Assembly: GCF_005771525.1 (NCBI RefSeq)
Contig: NZ_VAVZ01000003.1
Coordinates: forward strand, 59,469 to 123,468
Origin: Nesterenkonia salmonea
GTDB taxonomy: Bacteria > Actinomycetota > Actinomycetes > Actinomycetales > Micrococcaceae
Direction: 5' to 3'
DNA length: 64,000 nucleotides
Shown piece after piece: positions 34,494 to 43,672 of the stretch. Within the stretch, counting starts at the first letter, position 1. Each line of letters begins with the position of its first letter. A program made the position numbers and the translations under genes. The notes beneath the pieces were generated by a model. The model was given only the letters and a program-made list of their open reading frames with translations, was not told the DNA's origin and searched no databases.

Positions 34494-35497
34494 CCGACCA
34501 CTCGCCGGATCAGCTCACCTACCAAGCAGAACGCCCCGAAGCCTCTGCAGATGAGCTGCGGGCCCGGCTGACCCGAGTCCGTGAGGAGGTCGCCAAAGCT
34601 GTGGTGGGCCAGGATGCGGCGGTGACAAGCGTGATCATCGCTCTTCTTGTCCGCGGCCATGTGCTGCTCGAAGGCGTCCCTGGAGTGGCTAAGACCCTGC
34701 TTGTGCGGGCGATCTCCGCCTCATTGGGCCTGCACACCGCCCGGGTGCAGTTCACGCCGGACTTGATGCCCGGAGATGTGACCGGTTCCCTTGTCTATGA
34801 CTCGAAGACCGGAGATTTCAGCTTCCGGGAGGGGCCGGTCTTCACCAACCTGCTGCTGGCCGATGAGATCAACCGCACACCTCCCAAGACGCAGGCCTCA
34901 CTCCTGGAGGCGATGGAGGAGCGGCAGGTGTCGGTTGACGGTGCCGGCCGTCCCCTGCCTGACCCCTTCCTGGTGGCAGCCACCCAGAACCCGGTGGAGT
35001 ATGAAGGCACCTATCCCCTGCCGGAGGCGCAGTTGGACAGGTTCCTGCTGAAGGTGAATCTGGGCCTTCCTGAGCGGGAGCAGGAGGTTGAGGTGATCAA
35101 TCGGCACGCGGCAGGTTTCGACCCGTCGAACCTCGCCGCTGCGGGTGTGCGTCCGGTGGCGCAGGTCGAGGATGTGCTGGCTGCACGCAAATCGGTGAGC
35201 ACTGTGCAGATCGCCCCGGATGTTGTGGGATACATCGTGGACATCGCGCGCGCTACTCGTGCGGCCCCAAGCTTCCAGCTGCGAGTCTCACCCCGTGGTG
35301 CGACCGCCTTGATGAACTCCGCCAAGGCCTGGGCCTGGCTCTCCGGTCGCGACTATGTGACCCCTGATGATGTCAAGGCCCTGGCTCTGCCGGCCCTCCG
35401 CCACCGGGTGGCGCTCACACCTGAGGCGTCTATGGACGGTGCTGGAGCCGACGATGTACTGCAGGGCATTCTGACCACCACTGCCGTCCCCAGGTAA
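34490..35497 (+). CDS. MoxR-family AAA+ ATPase
   Basis: 335 aa. Walker A GVPGVAKT (~62-69), Walker B LLADEINRTPPKTQASLLEAMEERQV (~122), sensor 1 ATQNPVEYEGTYPLPEAQLDRF and sensor 2 within LRVSPRGATALM. MoxR proteins are chaperone-like ATPases that insert metals or activate partner complexes, usually with VWA/DUF58 proteins, as here. ATGA overlap upstream and a 5-base gap to the DUF58 gene downstream. The client is unknown. Confidence 0.95.
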   Translation: MTDHSPDQLTYQAERPEASADELRARLTRVREEVAKAVVGQDAAVTSVIIALLVRGHVLLEGVPGVAKTLLVRAISASLGLHTARVQFTPDLMPGDVTGSLVYDSKTGDFSFREGPVFTNLLLADEINRTPPKTQASLLEAMEERQVSVDGAGRPLPDPFLVAATQNPVEYEGTYPLPEAQLDRFLLKVNLGLPEREQEVEVINRHAAGFDPSNLAAAGVRPVAQVEDVLAARKSVSTVQIAPDVVGYIVDIARATRAAPSFQLRVSPRGATALMNSAKAWAWLSGRDYVTPDDVKALALPALRHRVALTPEASMDGAGADDVLQGILTTTAVPR

Positions 35498-35502
35498 AGA
35501 CT

Positions 35503-36801
35503 GTGATCACCTTCCGATTCCTGTGGGTAGCCCTGGGCATGTCTGTGCTGGTGATTCTGATCCCCGCATGGTGGTGGCTATGGCTTGTGGTGCTGATCGG
35601 AATCGCGGTGGTAGACATTTTGGCCTGCGCGTCCCCGCGCAAGCTGCGCCTAGTCCGCGAACAGACCAGCCCCACCCGGGTTGGTGAGCGGACCACCGCC
35701 ACGACCCGTCTGGAAAACCTGGGCACACGCACGTTGCGCGGTTGGGCTAAGGATGGGTGGCAGCCCACTGCGGGCGCCACCAACGCGTTGCAGAAGGTTC
35801 AGGTCAATGGACGCGGCTCAACGGAGCTGCACATAGAGCTTGCGCCCGAAAGGCGCGGTGAGTTGACCAGCGAACATCTGACGATCCGTTCATTGGGTCC
35901 ATTGGGGCTGGCGGGGCGCCAGGTGGTCCACCGGTTGCCGCACACGGTGCAAGTGCTGCCCGAGTTCGCCTCACGTAAACACCTCCCCTCCCGACTTCGG
36001 CGCCTGCGCGAGCTGGACGGTGCTACCGCTGTGCAACTGCGCGGGGCGGGAACGGAGTTCGATTCGCTCCGCGACTATGTGCGCGGCGATGATGTGCGCT
36101 CCATCGACTGGCGAGCCACTGCGCGGCGGCAGGACGCTGCTGGCCAACACCTGGTGGTCCGGACTTGGAGACCTGAGCGGGACCGACGGGTGATCCTCTG
36201 CCTGGACTCCTCACGAACCTCAGCCGCCCGAATCGGGGATGAGCCACGGCTGGACGCGGGACTGGAATCGTCCCTGCTGCTGGGCGCCCTAGCCTCACAC
36301 GCAGGTGACCGGGTGGATTTCCTAGCCTTCGCGCGGGAAGTGACTGCCCGGGCGTCGTCGTCAGAGCGGGGAATGTTCCTCAATGTGCTCAGCACGGCAG
36401 CCTCCAGAGTTGAACCCGCTCTGGTGGAGGCCGACTTCTCACAGCTTCCCGCTGAGATTGCTGCCATCACGGCCCACAAGTCCTTGGTGGTGATCTTCAC
36501 CGCTGTTGACTCCCCCTCCCTACACGAGGGGCTACTTCCGGTGCTACCTGCGCTGACCGCCAAGCACCGGGTGGTGGTCGCCTCCGTCAGCAATCCTGAG
36601 CTGACCGAACGCGCAGCCGCCAGGGAGACTCCCAGCGAGGTCTACGGCGCTGCAGCGGCTGAACGCGCCATGATTGAAGCCGAGGCGGTCTCCGCAGAGC
36701 TGCACGCCATGGGGATCGAGGTGGTCCAGGCTGAACCGGAGGCGCTGCCTGCGGCACTGGCGGACTGCTACATTCGGTTGAAAGCCACCGGCAAGCTCTG
36801 A
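35503..36801 (+). CDS. DUF58-domain protein (VWA-like MoxR partner)
   Basis: 432 aa. Two N-terminal membrane helices (~4-40), a beta-rich stretch and the DUF58 domain with the hallmark GTEFDSLRDYVRGDDVRSIDWRATAR (~184-209), then a VWA-like fold with VILCLDSSRTSA (~228; a MIDAS-like DxSxxS). DUF58 proteins partner MoxR ATPases. It closes the operon that begins at 31514; SpoIIM and RDD-family genes that often follow in other Actinobacteria are absent. The start is GTG at 35503. Confidence 0.9.
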   Translation: MITFRFLWVALGMSVLVILIPAWWWLWLVVLIGIAVVDILACASPRKLRLVREQTSPTRVGERTTATTRLENLGTRTLRGWAKDGWQPTAGATNALQKVQVNGRGSTELHIELAPERRGELTSEHLTIRSLGPLGLAGRQVVHRLPHTVQVLPEFASRKHLPSRLRRLRELDGATAVQLRGAGTEFDSLRDYVRGDDVRSIDWRATARRQDAAGQHLVVRTWRPERDRRVILCLDSSRTSAARIGDEPRLDAGLESSLLLGALASHAGDRVDFLAFAREVTARASSSERGMFLNVLSTAASRVEPALVEADFSQLPAEIAAITAHKSLVVIFTAVDSPSLHEGLLPVLPALTAKHRVVVASVSNPELTERAAARETPSEVYGAAAAERAMIEAEAVSAELHAMGIEVVQAEPEALPAALADCYIRLKATGKL

Positions 36802-36909
36802 GCACCGCCTTGGACCGGTCCTGCAGCGCGCCAAGGGAATGAGAGCGCCCTCGGTGCGGTTGTAAGGGGCTGTTGTCGCATCAGCCCTCTATCCGTACCG
36901 TAGGTAAAC

Positions 36910-38034
36910 ATGAAAGTCCTTGCAGCCATGTCAGGCGGGGTCGACTCCGCCGTTGCCGCAGCGCGCGCTGTCGATGCTGGCCATGAAGTGGTCGGAGTGC
37001 ACCTTGCCCTGTCCCGCATGCCCGGGACACTGCGCACCGGATCCCGGGGTTGCTGCACGATTGAAGATTCCTCAGATGCGTGGCGTGCCTGCGAGAAGCT
37101 GGGCATTCCCTTCTATGTGTGGGATTTCTCGGAACGATTCAAAGCTGATGTGGTGGATGACTTCATTGCCGAATATGCAGCTGGCCGGACCCCCAACCCG
37201 TGCATGCGGTGCAATGAGAAGATCAAATTTGAGGCGCTGCTGGACAAGGCAATCGCGTTGGGGTTCGACGCCGTGGCCACTGGTCACTACGCCAAGATCA
37301 TTGAGGGGCATGAGGGCTCCCGGGAGCTTCACCGCGCGGCCACGTGGACTAAGGACCAGTCATATGTGCTGGGCGTACTGAACGACCAGCAGCTTGCCCA
37401 CTGCATGTTCCCGCTGGGTGAGACGCCTTCCAAGGATCTGGTGCGAGCGGAGGCCGCTGAGCGTGGCCTCTCGGTGGCCCAGAAGCCTGACTCCCACGAC
37501 ATCTGCTTCATCCCTGACGGTGATACTCGTGGTTGGCTGGCTGAACAGATCGATATGACCTCCGGACCGATTCTGGACTCTGAAGGCAACCAAATCGGCG
37601 AGCACGACGGCGCCCAGGCCTACACGGTGGGCCAGCGGCGGGGGCTGAAGCTGGGCCGGCCCGCTCCAGACGGCAAGCCCAGGTTCGTCCTGGAGATCCG
37701 CCCCAAGGAGAACACTGTGGTGGCCGGATCACAGGAACTGCTCGACATTGATCTGATCACGGGCATTAGGCTCTCCTGGGCAGGCTTACCAGTGGCTGAA
37801 GCCGCGACCGGCACGTGGTTCGGGATTGAGCTTCAGATCCGCGCACATGCGGATCCAGTGCCGGCCCGCGCCCGCGTGGAGCAGGACGACGACGCCCCGC
37901 GGCTGGTGGTAGAGCTGATGGAACCACTCAAGGGTGTGGCTCCCGGTCAGACCGCAGTGATGTATCAGGGAAGCCGTGTGCTCGGTCAGGCCACCATCGA
38001 CACGGCACGGTCCAAGAATTATCAGCCGGTCTGA
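36910..38034 (+). CDS. mnmA: tRNA-specific 2-thiouridylase MnmA
   Basis: 374 aa. It thiolates U34 of tRNA-Lys, -Glu and -Gln using persulfide sulfur from a cysteine desulfurase (the gene at 46.5-47.7 kb is the likely donor). PP-loop SGGVDS at 8-13; catalytic nucleophile Cys101 in [12 protein letters not shown] and persulfide Cys199 in [11 protein letters not shown]-terminal beta-barrel domains ~205-370. It is followed by chorismate mutase and a MetE-like gene, the usual actinobacterial mnmA neighbourhood. No clear Shine-Dalgarno sequence is seen in front of the ATG. Confidence 0.97.
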   Translation: MKVLAAMSGGVDSAVAAARAVDAGHEVVGVHLALSRMPGTLRTGSRGCCTIEDSSDAWRACEKLGIPFYVWDFSERFKADVVDDFIAEYAAGRTPNPCMRCNEKIKFEALLDKAIALGFDAVATGHYAKIIEGHEGSRELHRAATWTKDQSYVLGVLNDQQLAHCMFPLGETPSKDLVRAEAAERGLSVAQKPDSHDICFIPDGDTRGWLAEQIDMTSGPILDSEGNQIGEHDGAQAYTVGQRRGLKLGRPAPDGKPRFVLEIRPKENTVVAGSQELLDIDLITGIRLSWAGLPVAEAATGTWFGIELQIRAHADPVPARARVEQDDDAPRLVVELMEPLKGVAPGQTAVMYQGSRVLGQATIDTARSKNYQPV

Positions 38035-38065
38035 GGCTAGGCGCTTCAATCAGTAAGCTTGCCTC

Positions 38066-38452
38066 ATGAGCACTGACCCGCGGGCGGGCGATGCCGCCAA
38101 GTACGTCGACCCAGAGATCATGGCCGAACTGCTGACAATGCGCTCGTCGATTGACAACATCGACGCCGCGCTGGTGCATTTACTAGCTGAGCGGTTCAAA
38201 GCCACACAGCGGGTTGGGGTGTTGAAGGCCAAACACAAGCTGCCACCAGCAGACCCAGGCCGCGAGAAGTCTCAGATTGACCGTTTGAAGCGGTTGGCTG
38301 CAGAAGCTCATTTGGACCCGGACTTCGCAGAGAAGTTCTTGAACTTCATTATTGAGGAAGTCATTCGCCACCACCAAGCCATTTCCGAGCACTCTCCCCC
38401 ACCTCAGGACAACGACCCCGAGGCGCCTTTCGACTGGGCGAACCAGACGTGA
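38066..38452 (+). CDS. Chorismate mutase, AroQ type
   Basis: 128 aa, all-helical AroQ domain (~22-100): MRSSIDNIDAALVHLLAERFKATQRVGVLKAKHKLPPADPGREKSQIDRLKRLA carries the conserved R-D-D...L...R...K...DxxRE-type residues that bind chorismate. It rearranges chorismate to prephenate for phenylalanine and tyrosine synthesis. No signal peptide, so the cytoplasmic form; actinobacterial versions of this size need DAHP synthase as activator. It lies 31 bases after mnmA and probably shares its transcript. Confidence 0.9.
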   Translation: MSTDPRAGDAAKYVDPEIMAELLTMRSSIDNIDAALVHLLAERFKATQRVGVLKAKHKLPPADPGREKSQIDRLKRLAAEAHLDPDFAEKFLNFIIEEVIRHHQAISEHSPPPQDNDPEAPFDWANQT

Positions 38453-38477
38453 GCAGATTGTGAAGAGTCCTGCTGTG

Positions 38478-39536
38478 ATGGTCCGATCCGTTGCGCCGGC
38501 AACAATGCCCGGCCCTGATTTCCGGCGAGCCGCTGAGCTGGTTGAGCCTGAGCTGGCTCCCCCGCATATGGGGGCACTTCCTGAGCTTCCCGCCCGCGGG
38601 CACCACGGCACCCAGCTTGGCCGGGCGGTAGCTCACCTGACGGAGCTCCACGCGGAGCTGACCTCTTATGGTTGGCGGCTGGTTCAGCGTCCAGGAGCCG
38701 ACCATCAGCGCTGCACTGCGCTGCTGACCTCCGATGTAGACACGCTTGCCGATGTTCGCGGCGCCAAGGAGGAGAGTGGTGGAGTTCTCAGTCCGTTGCA
38801 CCTTGAGGTGCTGGGGCCTGTGTCACTGTCAGCCAAGTTGCACCTCCCCAACGGGGAGAAAGCGCTCATGGACCATGGTGCGCGGCGGGACCTGACCCAC
38901 TCCTTGGCCGCTGGTGTGGCCGAGCATATTCAGCATGTGCGGCGATCTGTAGGCCCGGAGTCGTTGAGCGTGGTGCTCCAGGAACCGGACTACCGTGCGG
39001 TCCGCACTGGGTCGGTCCCCACCGTGAGTGGGTACCGGACCATACGGGCTTTGGGGCGCGACGAGACCCGGGGCATGTTCCGCGCGGTGGTAGATGCGTT
39101 GCGGGGCTCCGGCGTGGAGGAGGTCATCTTCGACTGCGGGCAGATCGTCGAGGCTGAGCATGTGGAGGATTTTTTCAGTCGCCGAGAAACCAAGGCAGAT
39201 GGTTTTGTGATGCCTGTGCATCAAGCTGGCTCCGCTGACTGGGAGCGGGCGGCCGAACTCGTGGAGGCGGGAGCCTCCCTATGGTCTGGGCTGCTGCGTC
39301 CGCGGGGGTCCGGATCTTCACCGCAACTACCGGAGGTCTCCCAACTTGCGGCGCGTCTGACTGGTCCCTGGCAGCGGCTGGGAATGTCGGCGTCGTCGTT
39401 ATCAGCTTTCACTGTGGCGGGTTACGGGGTCTCCGATCAGCGAGCGATTGGCGAGTTGAGCGAAGGCGAGTTTATGCGTACGTGGAGTCGGCTGCGGGAC
39501 ACTGCCGATGCGCTGACTGACCAGATGGAAGCCTGA
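38478..39536 (+). CDS. MetE-like (cobalamin-independent methionine synthase superfamily) protein of unknown substrate
   Basis: 352 aa from the ATG at 38478, which gives the family N-terminus ATMPGPDFRRAAELVEPELAPPHMGALPELPARG; a GTG at 38460 is an alternative. It matches the Rv3015c-type family found between mnmA and ligA, a UROD/MetE-like TIM barrel. It is half the length of MetE and lacks an obvious zinc-binding His/Cys set, so methionine synthase activity is doubtful. ligA, the normal downstream neighbour, is not in this window. Confidence 0.75.
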   Translation: MVRSVAPATMPGPDFRRAAELVEPELAPPHMGALPELPARGHHGTQLGRAVAHLTELHAELTSYGWRLVQRPGADHQRCTALLTSDVDTLADVRGAKEESGGVLSPLHLEVLGPVSLSAKLHLPNGEKALMDHGARRDLTHSLAAGVAEHIQHVRRSVGPESLSVVLQEPDYRAVRTGSVPTVSGYRTIRALGRDETRGMFRAVVDALRGSGVEEVIFDCGQIVEAEHVEDFFSRRETKADGFVMPVHQAGSADWERAAELVEAGASLWSGLLRPRGSGSSPQLPEVSQLAARLTGPWQRLGMSASSLSAFTVAGYGVSDQRAIGELSEGEFMRTWSRLRDTADALTDQMEA

Positions 39537-39550
39537 GGAGGCGGCAACGG

Positions 39551-40306
39551 ATGACGAGCGCGCGAACGCCAGAAGAACCTGATGCCACCCGGCGTATGCC
39601 GCCGATGCCGGAGGAGGAGGCGTTCTCAAGTTCTGCGCACCACCGGCCTCCGCAGCCGTCCTGGGAGGATGCCCCTCTGCTTGAGGAAGACGCTACTCGA
39701 CCTTATCCGGCGTACCCTTCAGCGGAACCGTATCCGATGCCAGCTGCTGCCGCTCCTTACGAGCCGATTCCGGGTGCGCTCCCGCCGCAGCACCAGGATC
39801 ATTACCAGCGGGAGCGGGAGCCTCGACGCAGATCTGGAGGGTGCTTGGGCGTGGTCCTGACCCTTTGTTTGGCGATCTGGGCAAGCCTTGGGTCCGTTCT
39901 CGTGTTGTCGGTGTGGGCTCAGGCCAGTTTCGGGTCGGGATGGGCTACCGCAGTTCAGAGCACCATCAATGGTGTCATCAGGGATGTCCCTGGGTTCGCG
40001 GAATCTCTGGTCTTGGCGCCACTGTTCTTGGTTGCCAGCGGGCTGTGTGTGGTCGCTGCGTTCATGATGCCCAGTCCTGTGGGGGTGGTCCGTGGCGTCG
40101 GGGGCTTCCTGCTTGTGGGTGCGGTGGGTGCCTATGCAGGGGCCGTGATTCTTGAGCTGAGCGACTTCACCGGGCAGACGGTGGCCCGCTGGCAGGCGTT
40201 CGGGGAGCTGTGGCCAAGTGTCGCAATCGCGGACGTCATCCTGGTGCCATTTTTCTTCCTTGCCGCGCTGGTGTGTGTGCTGGCCACCACGCCCCGCAAA
40301 CGCTAG
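39551..40306 (+). CDS. Membrane protein with Pro-rich cytoplasmic N-terminus
   Basis: 251 aa. About 95 residues of low-complexity Pro/Tyr/Glu sequence are followed by four membrane segments (~99-122, ~148-168, ~172-195, ~222-245). No known domain. GAGGAGG lies 9 bases before the ATG, so translation is likely. The Pro/Tyr-rich tail may bind partner proteins. The stop overlaps that of the convergent DUF4269 gene (ATAG region). Confidence 0.7.
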   Translation: MTSARTPEEPDATRRMPPMPEEEAFSSSAHHRPPQPSWEDAPLLEEDATRPYPAYPSAEPYPMPAAAAPYEPIPGALPPQHQDHYQREREPRRRSGGCLGVVLTLCLAIWASLGSVLVLSVWAQASFGSGWATAVQSTINGVIRDVPGFAESLVLAPLFLVASGLCVVAAFMMPSPVGVVRGVGGFLLVGAVGAYAGAVILELSDFTGQTVARWQAFGELWPSVAIADVILVPFFFLAALVCVLATTPRKR

Positions 40307-40839
40307 AGGTCCACCTCCAGCAAGGCGAGGTAGGGGTCGCCGTCGAGCCCGAGAGCTTCAGCGAATGCTGGCTCCGTCTTGAGTCCTGATGCTTTGAGAC
40401 TTCTGATGTGTGATTGGAAACTGGAGCCCAAGCGTTCGAGCAGAACGTACTCCACGACCATGTGACGGTATGCCCTTTGCTCGCGGATGGCTGTGGTGTG
40501 GATGAAGAGTTCGATGGGATAGGACTCAGACTGAAACGCCACACACCAGGCGCCGGGTTCTTTTCCGTGTGGCCACACCGCGAACGCCGGCATGTGGGCG
40601 AAACGTGAGGCAAGGTCGTCTCGGACGGATTCGGGATCGGTCGTAGAGATCAGGATGTCGAGGTCGGATTCCGGCAGGTCGATGTCCAACGGGATGGTGC
40701 CTGCCAGAGCCCATTCCTTCACTCCGGTGAGGGTGTCGATGCTTAGTGAATCGAGCGTCTCGGCGGCTTCCTGTTGACGCCGATTCCCTCGCCGCAGATA
40801 GTCAGTGCCCCGTAGCTTCTTCTCTGCCTCCCAGATCAC
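40303..40839 (-). CDS. DUF4269 protein (nucleotidyltransferase-like)
   Basis: 178 aa from the GTG at 40839, chosen because GAGAGG lies 5 bases upstream and the NUDIX stop is 10 bases away; longer frames run into that gene. KLRGTDYLRRGNRRQQEAAETL (~8) and WALAGTIPLDIDLPESDLDILI (~43) match DUF4269, a nucleotidyltransferase-fold family with GTxP...D.SDxDI metal-binding acidic residues. Substrate unknown. It probably forms an operon with the upstream NUDIX and SDR genes. Confidence 0.72.
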   Translation of the reverse strand: MIWEAEKKLRGTDYLRRGNRRQQEAAETLDSLSIDTLTGVKEWALAGTIPLDIDLPESDLDILISTTDPESVRDDLASRFAHMPAFAVWPHGKEPGAWCVAFQSESYPIELFIHTTAIREQRAYRHMVVEYVLLERLGSSFQSHIRSLKASGLKTEPAFAEALGLDGDPYLALLEVDL

Positions 40840-40849
40840 GTCCACCTCT

Positions 40850-41380
40850 CTAGGCCTCAATAAGCTGTTTTTGGGCGAAGGTCCGCACACTGTCCTTGGT
40901 CTCAGCCTGTTGAAGGACCTCATTCTTGGTGAACCACCGGACGTCCTGAACCTCTGATTCCAGCACTATGAGCTCTGCATCATCCTCAGCAACTAAGAGG
41001 TACATCGCGTCCATATGGATGTGCTCAACATCCTTATGGGACTCCGGAATGAGCTGGGCCGACATGGCGAAGGGCGTTGGTAGCTGGACTTCCGTTGGGT
41101 CATCCAGGGTCAGAGCCATGGTGTGCGCTCCGGCGTGCCGGGCGTGGACCCCCGTCTCTTCGAATACCTCACGGACGGCGGCATCTCCTGGGTACTCGTC
41201 AGGATCCACGTGCCCGCCTGGCGGAAGCCAGCACCGCAGCGTCTTGTGGAAGATCATGAGCATCCGGGTACGGTCTTCGTTCACCACATACCCGGTGGCC
41301 GTGAACTGTTTCTTCATGCCTGCCGAATACTCCATCAGATCGCTCATCTCTCCAAGGTATCTGACCTCTGCGAGACGCAT
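40850..41380 (-). CDS. NUDIX hydrolase
   Basis: 176 aa. The Nudix box GGHVDPDEYPGDAAVREVFEETGV (~75-98) is intact (GX5EX7REUXEEXGU). It hydrolyses a nucleoside-diphosphate-linked substrate; the box alone does not identify it. The ATG at 41380 lies one base after the SDR stop (TGATATG), supporting coupled translation; ATGs at 41347 or 41335 are alternatives. It sits between an SDR and a DUF4269 gene on the same strand. Confidence 0.85.
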   Translation of the reverse strand: MRLAEVRYLGEMSDLMEYSAGMKKQFTATGYVVNEDRTRMLMIFHKTLRCWLPPGGHVDPDEYPGDAAVREVFEETGVHARHAGAHTMALTLDDPTEVQLPTPFAMSAQLIPESHKDVEHIHMDAMYLLVAEDDAELIVLESEVQDVRWFTKNEVLQQAETKDSVRTFAQKQLIEA

Positions 41381-41381
41381 A

Positions 41382-42299
41382 TCAGTGCGGCGACGTCGCC
41401 GCTATAGGAAAAGCCACTCCGGTCAAGTCTTCAGAGACCGCCCACAGTCGCTGCTGGGCAACCTGGTCGTGAGAGTCAGGACTGGAGGCGACTACCTTCG
41501 GGTAGCCCCTCACCTCACCACGATTGCCGGGACCGTAGTACTGGCCACCGAGCGCCGTCGGGTCGGTGGCGGCACGGAGGGTGGGCAGTGCGCCCATTTC
41601 GGCCTTTTGTGTGAGCAGTGGGGCCAGCCAGTTGACTGGTATGCGCAGCGCGGCCGGTGCATGGCGAACAAGTTCGGTGTTTGACACCCCAGGGTGGGCA
41701 GCCATGGCAACGGTAGTGCCATGCGGGGTGAGTCGGCGTTGTAGCTCGTATGTGAACATCAAGTTGGCGAGCTTAGCTTGGCCGTAGGCCGCCACCCGGC
41801 TGTATGAATGCTCCCACTGCAGATCATCAAAGTGGATAGCCGCTCGGATCCGGTGGCCGGTGCTGCTGACCGTGACGACCCGCGACCCGGGCACGGGCAG
41901 AAGTTGCTCCAGCAACAGGCCCGTGAGTGCGAAGTGGCCAAGGTGATTGGTTCCGAATTGCAGCTCGAATCCATCGGCGGTGGTCTTTCTCGGGGTGTAC
42001 ATGATCCCTGCATTGTTGATCAGTAGGTCGATGCGTGGGTGGCTGATGCGTAGGTCAGCCGCCGCTGCGCGAATTGAATCCAGTGAGGTCAGGTCAAGGG
42101 CCTGGACGCTCACGTCACCTTTGATACGGTCTGCTGCTTGCTTGCCCTTGTCGAGGTCGCGGACGGCTAGTACCACCGTGGCTCCGCGCATGGCGAGCAT
42201 CCGGGCGGTTTCGAAGCCCAGACCGGTATTGGCACCGGTGACGACCGCCACTCGACCGTGCTGATCGGGGATGTTCTGCTCGGTCCAGTTTTCACTCAT
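41382..42299 (-). CDS. Short-chain dehydrogenase/reductase
   Basis: 305 aa classical/extended SDR. NAD(P)-binding TGANTGLG (21-28), NNAGIM, catalytic Ser in TVSSTGHRI and Tyr172/Lys176 in YGQAKLANL. The sequence type resembles retinol-dehydrogenase/WW-oxidoreductase-like SDRs that reduce or oxidise hydrophobic carbonyls; the substrate is unknown. It is divergent from a TetR regulator, and the gap holds two palindromic boxes, so it is probably the regulator's main target. Confidence 0.9.
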   Translation of the reverse strand: MSENWTEQNIPDQHGRVAVVTGANTGLGFETARMLAMRGATVVLAVRDLDKGKQAADRIKGDVSVQALDLTSLDSIRAAAADLRISHPRIDLLINNAGIMYTPRKTTADGFELQFGTNHLGHFALTGLLLEQLLPVPGSRVVTVSSTGHRIRAAIHFDDLQWEHSYSRVAAYGQAKLANLMFTYELQRRLTPHGTTVAMAAHPGVSNTELVRHAPAALRIPVNWLAPLLTQKAEMGALPTLRAATDPTALGGQYYGPGNRGEVRGYPKVVASSPDSHDQVAQQRLWAVSEDLTGVAFPIAATSPH

Positions 42300-42343
42300 T
42301 TTGTCTCCTAAAGTACTGCCGGTCTGTTATCACTAAACTTAAG

Positions 42344-42377
42344 AGACTGGTGGTCTTTTGTCAAGCGACCGGCGGTC
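42344..42377. promoter_or_regulatory. Twin palindromic operator between the SDR and TetR genes
   Basis: Box 1, AGACTGGTGGTCT (42344-42356), and box 2, GACCGGCGGTC (42367-42377), share GACYGGYGGTC. Box 2 is a perfect palindrome around a central G. Their centres are 22 bases apart, about two helical turns, so two dimers would bind on one face of the DNA. Box 2 ends 19 bases before the TetR GTG start, and box 1 lies 45 bases from the SDR ATG, as expected for autorepression and control of the SDR. Confidence 0.65.
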
Positions 42378-42396
42378 TCTAAATTAGACTGGGGGC

Positions 42397-43065
42397 GTGA
42401 CTTTCCAACGAGCACGAAGCGAGGAGCAACGGCGGATCCGGCGCCAGGCGATCTTGGATACGGCATCAGCCATGCTCGAAGAGATGCCCGTGGCGGAAGT
42501 GAGCCTCAATGAGCTCAGTCGGCGGGTAGGTTTAGCCAAGTCCAACGTCCTGCGATACTTCGAGTCGCGCGAAGCGGTCTTACTCGAACTGCTGGACGAC
42601 TTCTTGGGAAGCTGGCTCAAGGAGCTGGAGCAGGACCTGTCTTCCCACGTCGAGGGGCACGCTGCATTGGACGTGCGAGCGGAACAGATAGCAGAGGTCC
42701 TCAGTCGTTCGTTGTCGGACCGTGTAGTGCTCTGTGACCTCTTCGGCGCGCAAGGCGGCGTCTTGGAACACAACGTATCGATTGAAGTAGTTAAGCAGCA
42801 CAAGCGTTCTTCCCTCACAAGGCTTGCCACCATGTCCGGGCTCTTGCGCCAGCATTTGCCTGAGCTCGGTGACGACGCGCAGCTGTTCTGCCTGATGAGC
42901 CTTGTCCAGGCAGGCGCCTTGTCGACCTATGTCCCGCCCCCACCCAGCCTGCTGGCAGCTTACGCGGAAGACCCTGCCCTGGGCGTACTGCACCTTGAGC
43001 TCGGTGATGCTCTGCGGTTGGCATTCACGTCGACGTTGATGGGTGTACTGCCGCGCGGGCTATGA
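42397..43065 (+). CDS. TetR-family transcriptional regulator
   Basis: 222 aa. The N-terminal HTH is RRQAILDTASAMLEEMPVAEVSLNELSRRVGLAKSNVLRYFESREAVLLELL (~15-66), the TetR recognition helix with SNVLRYF. The C-terminal ligand domain (~75-222) is of the TetR_C_33-like hydrophobic type. The start is GTG at 42397. It is divergent from the SDR gene and likely represses it and itself through the paired boxes between them. Ligand unknown. Confidence 0.9.
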   Translation: MTFQRARSEEQRRIRRQAILDTASAMLEEMPVAEVSLNELSRRVGLAKSNVLRYFESREAVLLELLDDFLGSWLKELEQDLSSHVEGHAALDVRAEQIAEVLSRSLSDRVVLCDLFGAQGGVLEHNVSIEVVKQHKRSSLTRLATMSGLLRQHLPELGDDAQLFCLMSLVQAGALSTYVPPPPSLLAAYAEDPALGVLHLELGDALRLAFTSTLMGVLPRGL

Positions 43066-43102
43066 AGCGATCACAGCGCCCTCTACGTCGCATAATGGCA
43101 TC

Positions 43103-43672
43103 ATGAGCATCACCGACAGCGCCCGACGCGCGGCCTTGATCGTCATCGACGTCCAGCAAGGTTTCGGCGACAGCGACTACTGGGGCACACGGAACAACCC
43201 CGAGTGTGAGTCCAACATCGCCGCACTGCTGCAGCATTGGAGAGTAGCGAGTCGGCCCGTTGTCTTTGTGAGGCATGATTCGAAGGATCCGGGCTCACCG
43301 CTTCACCCGGATGGCCAAGGAAACCTCTTCCAGGAGCTGGTGACTGGCGAGCCCGATCTGTTGGTGACCAAGAGCGTTAATTCCAGCTTCCACGGGTCCC
43401 CCGATCTGCACGCCTGGCTTCGGCGTCAAGGGATCGCTGACGTGGTCATTTGCGGTATCACTACCAATCACTGCTGCGAGACCACAGCCCGGGTCGGCGG
43501 CAATCTCGGCTACACCGTGCTGTTCGCCCTGGACGCCACGCATACCTTCGACCGCGCAGCTCCGGATGGCACAGTGATCAGCGCTGACACGCTGGCGCAG
43601 GTCACCGCCACGAATCTCCACGGAGAATTCGCCACCGTCACCACCACTAGCGCCCTACTTCATGAGCAATGA
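43103..43672 (+). CDS. Isochorismatase-family cysteine hydrolase
   Basis: 189 aa from the ATG at 43103. Catalytic triad Asp16 (VIDVQQGF), Lys90 (VTKSVNSSF) and Cys124 (GITTNHCCETTAR), with a cis-peptide region before the Cys. This superfamily cleaves C-N bonds (nicotinamidase, N-carbamoyl amidases) or isochorismate; the residues here fit a generic amidohydrolase, and no narrower substrate can be given. Its 3' end overlaps the convergent YecM-like gene by 26 bases. Confidence 0.88.
   Translation: MSITDSARRAALIVIDVQQGFGDSDYWGTRNNPECESNIAALLQHWRVASRPVVFVRHDSKDPGSPLHPDGQGNLFQELVTGEPDLLVTKSVNSSFHGSPDLHAWLRRQGIADVVICGITTNHCCETTARVGGNLGYTVLFALDATHTFDRAAPDGTVISADTLAQVTATNLHGEFATVTTTSALLHEQ

Noticed and set aside
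36866..36888. Short hairpin (GGGGCTG / CAGCCCT) between the DUF58 gene and mnmA
   Set aside because: Seven pairs including a G-T, 9-base loop and no T-tract; not enough to call a terminator.
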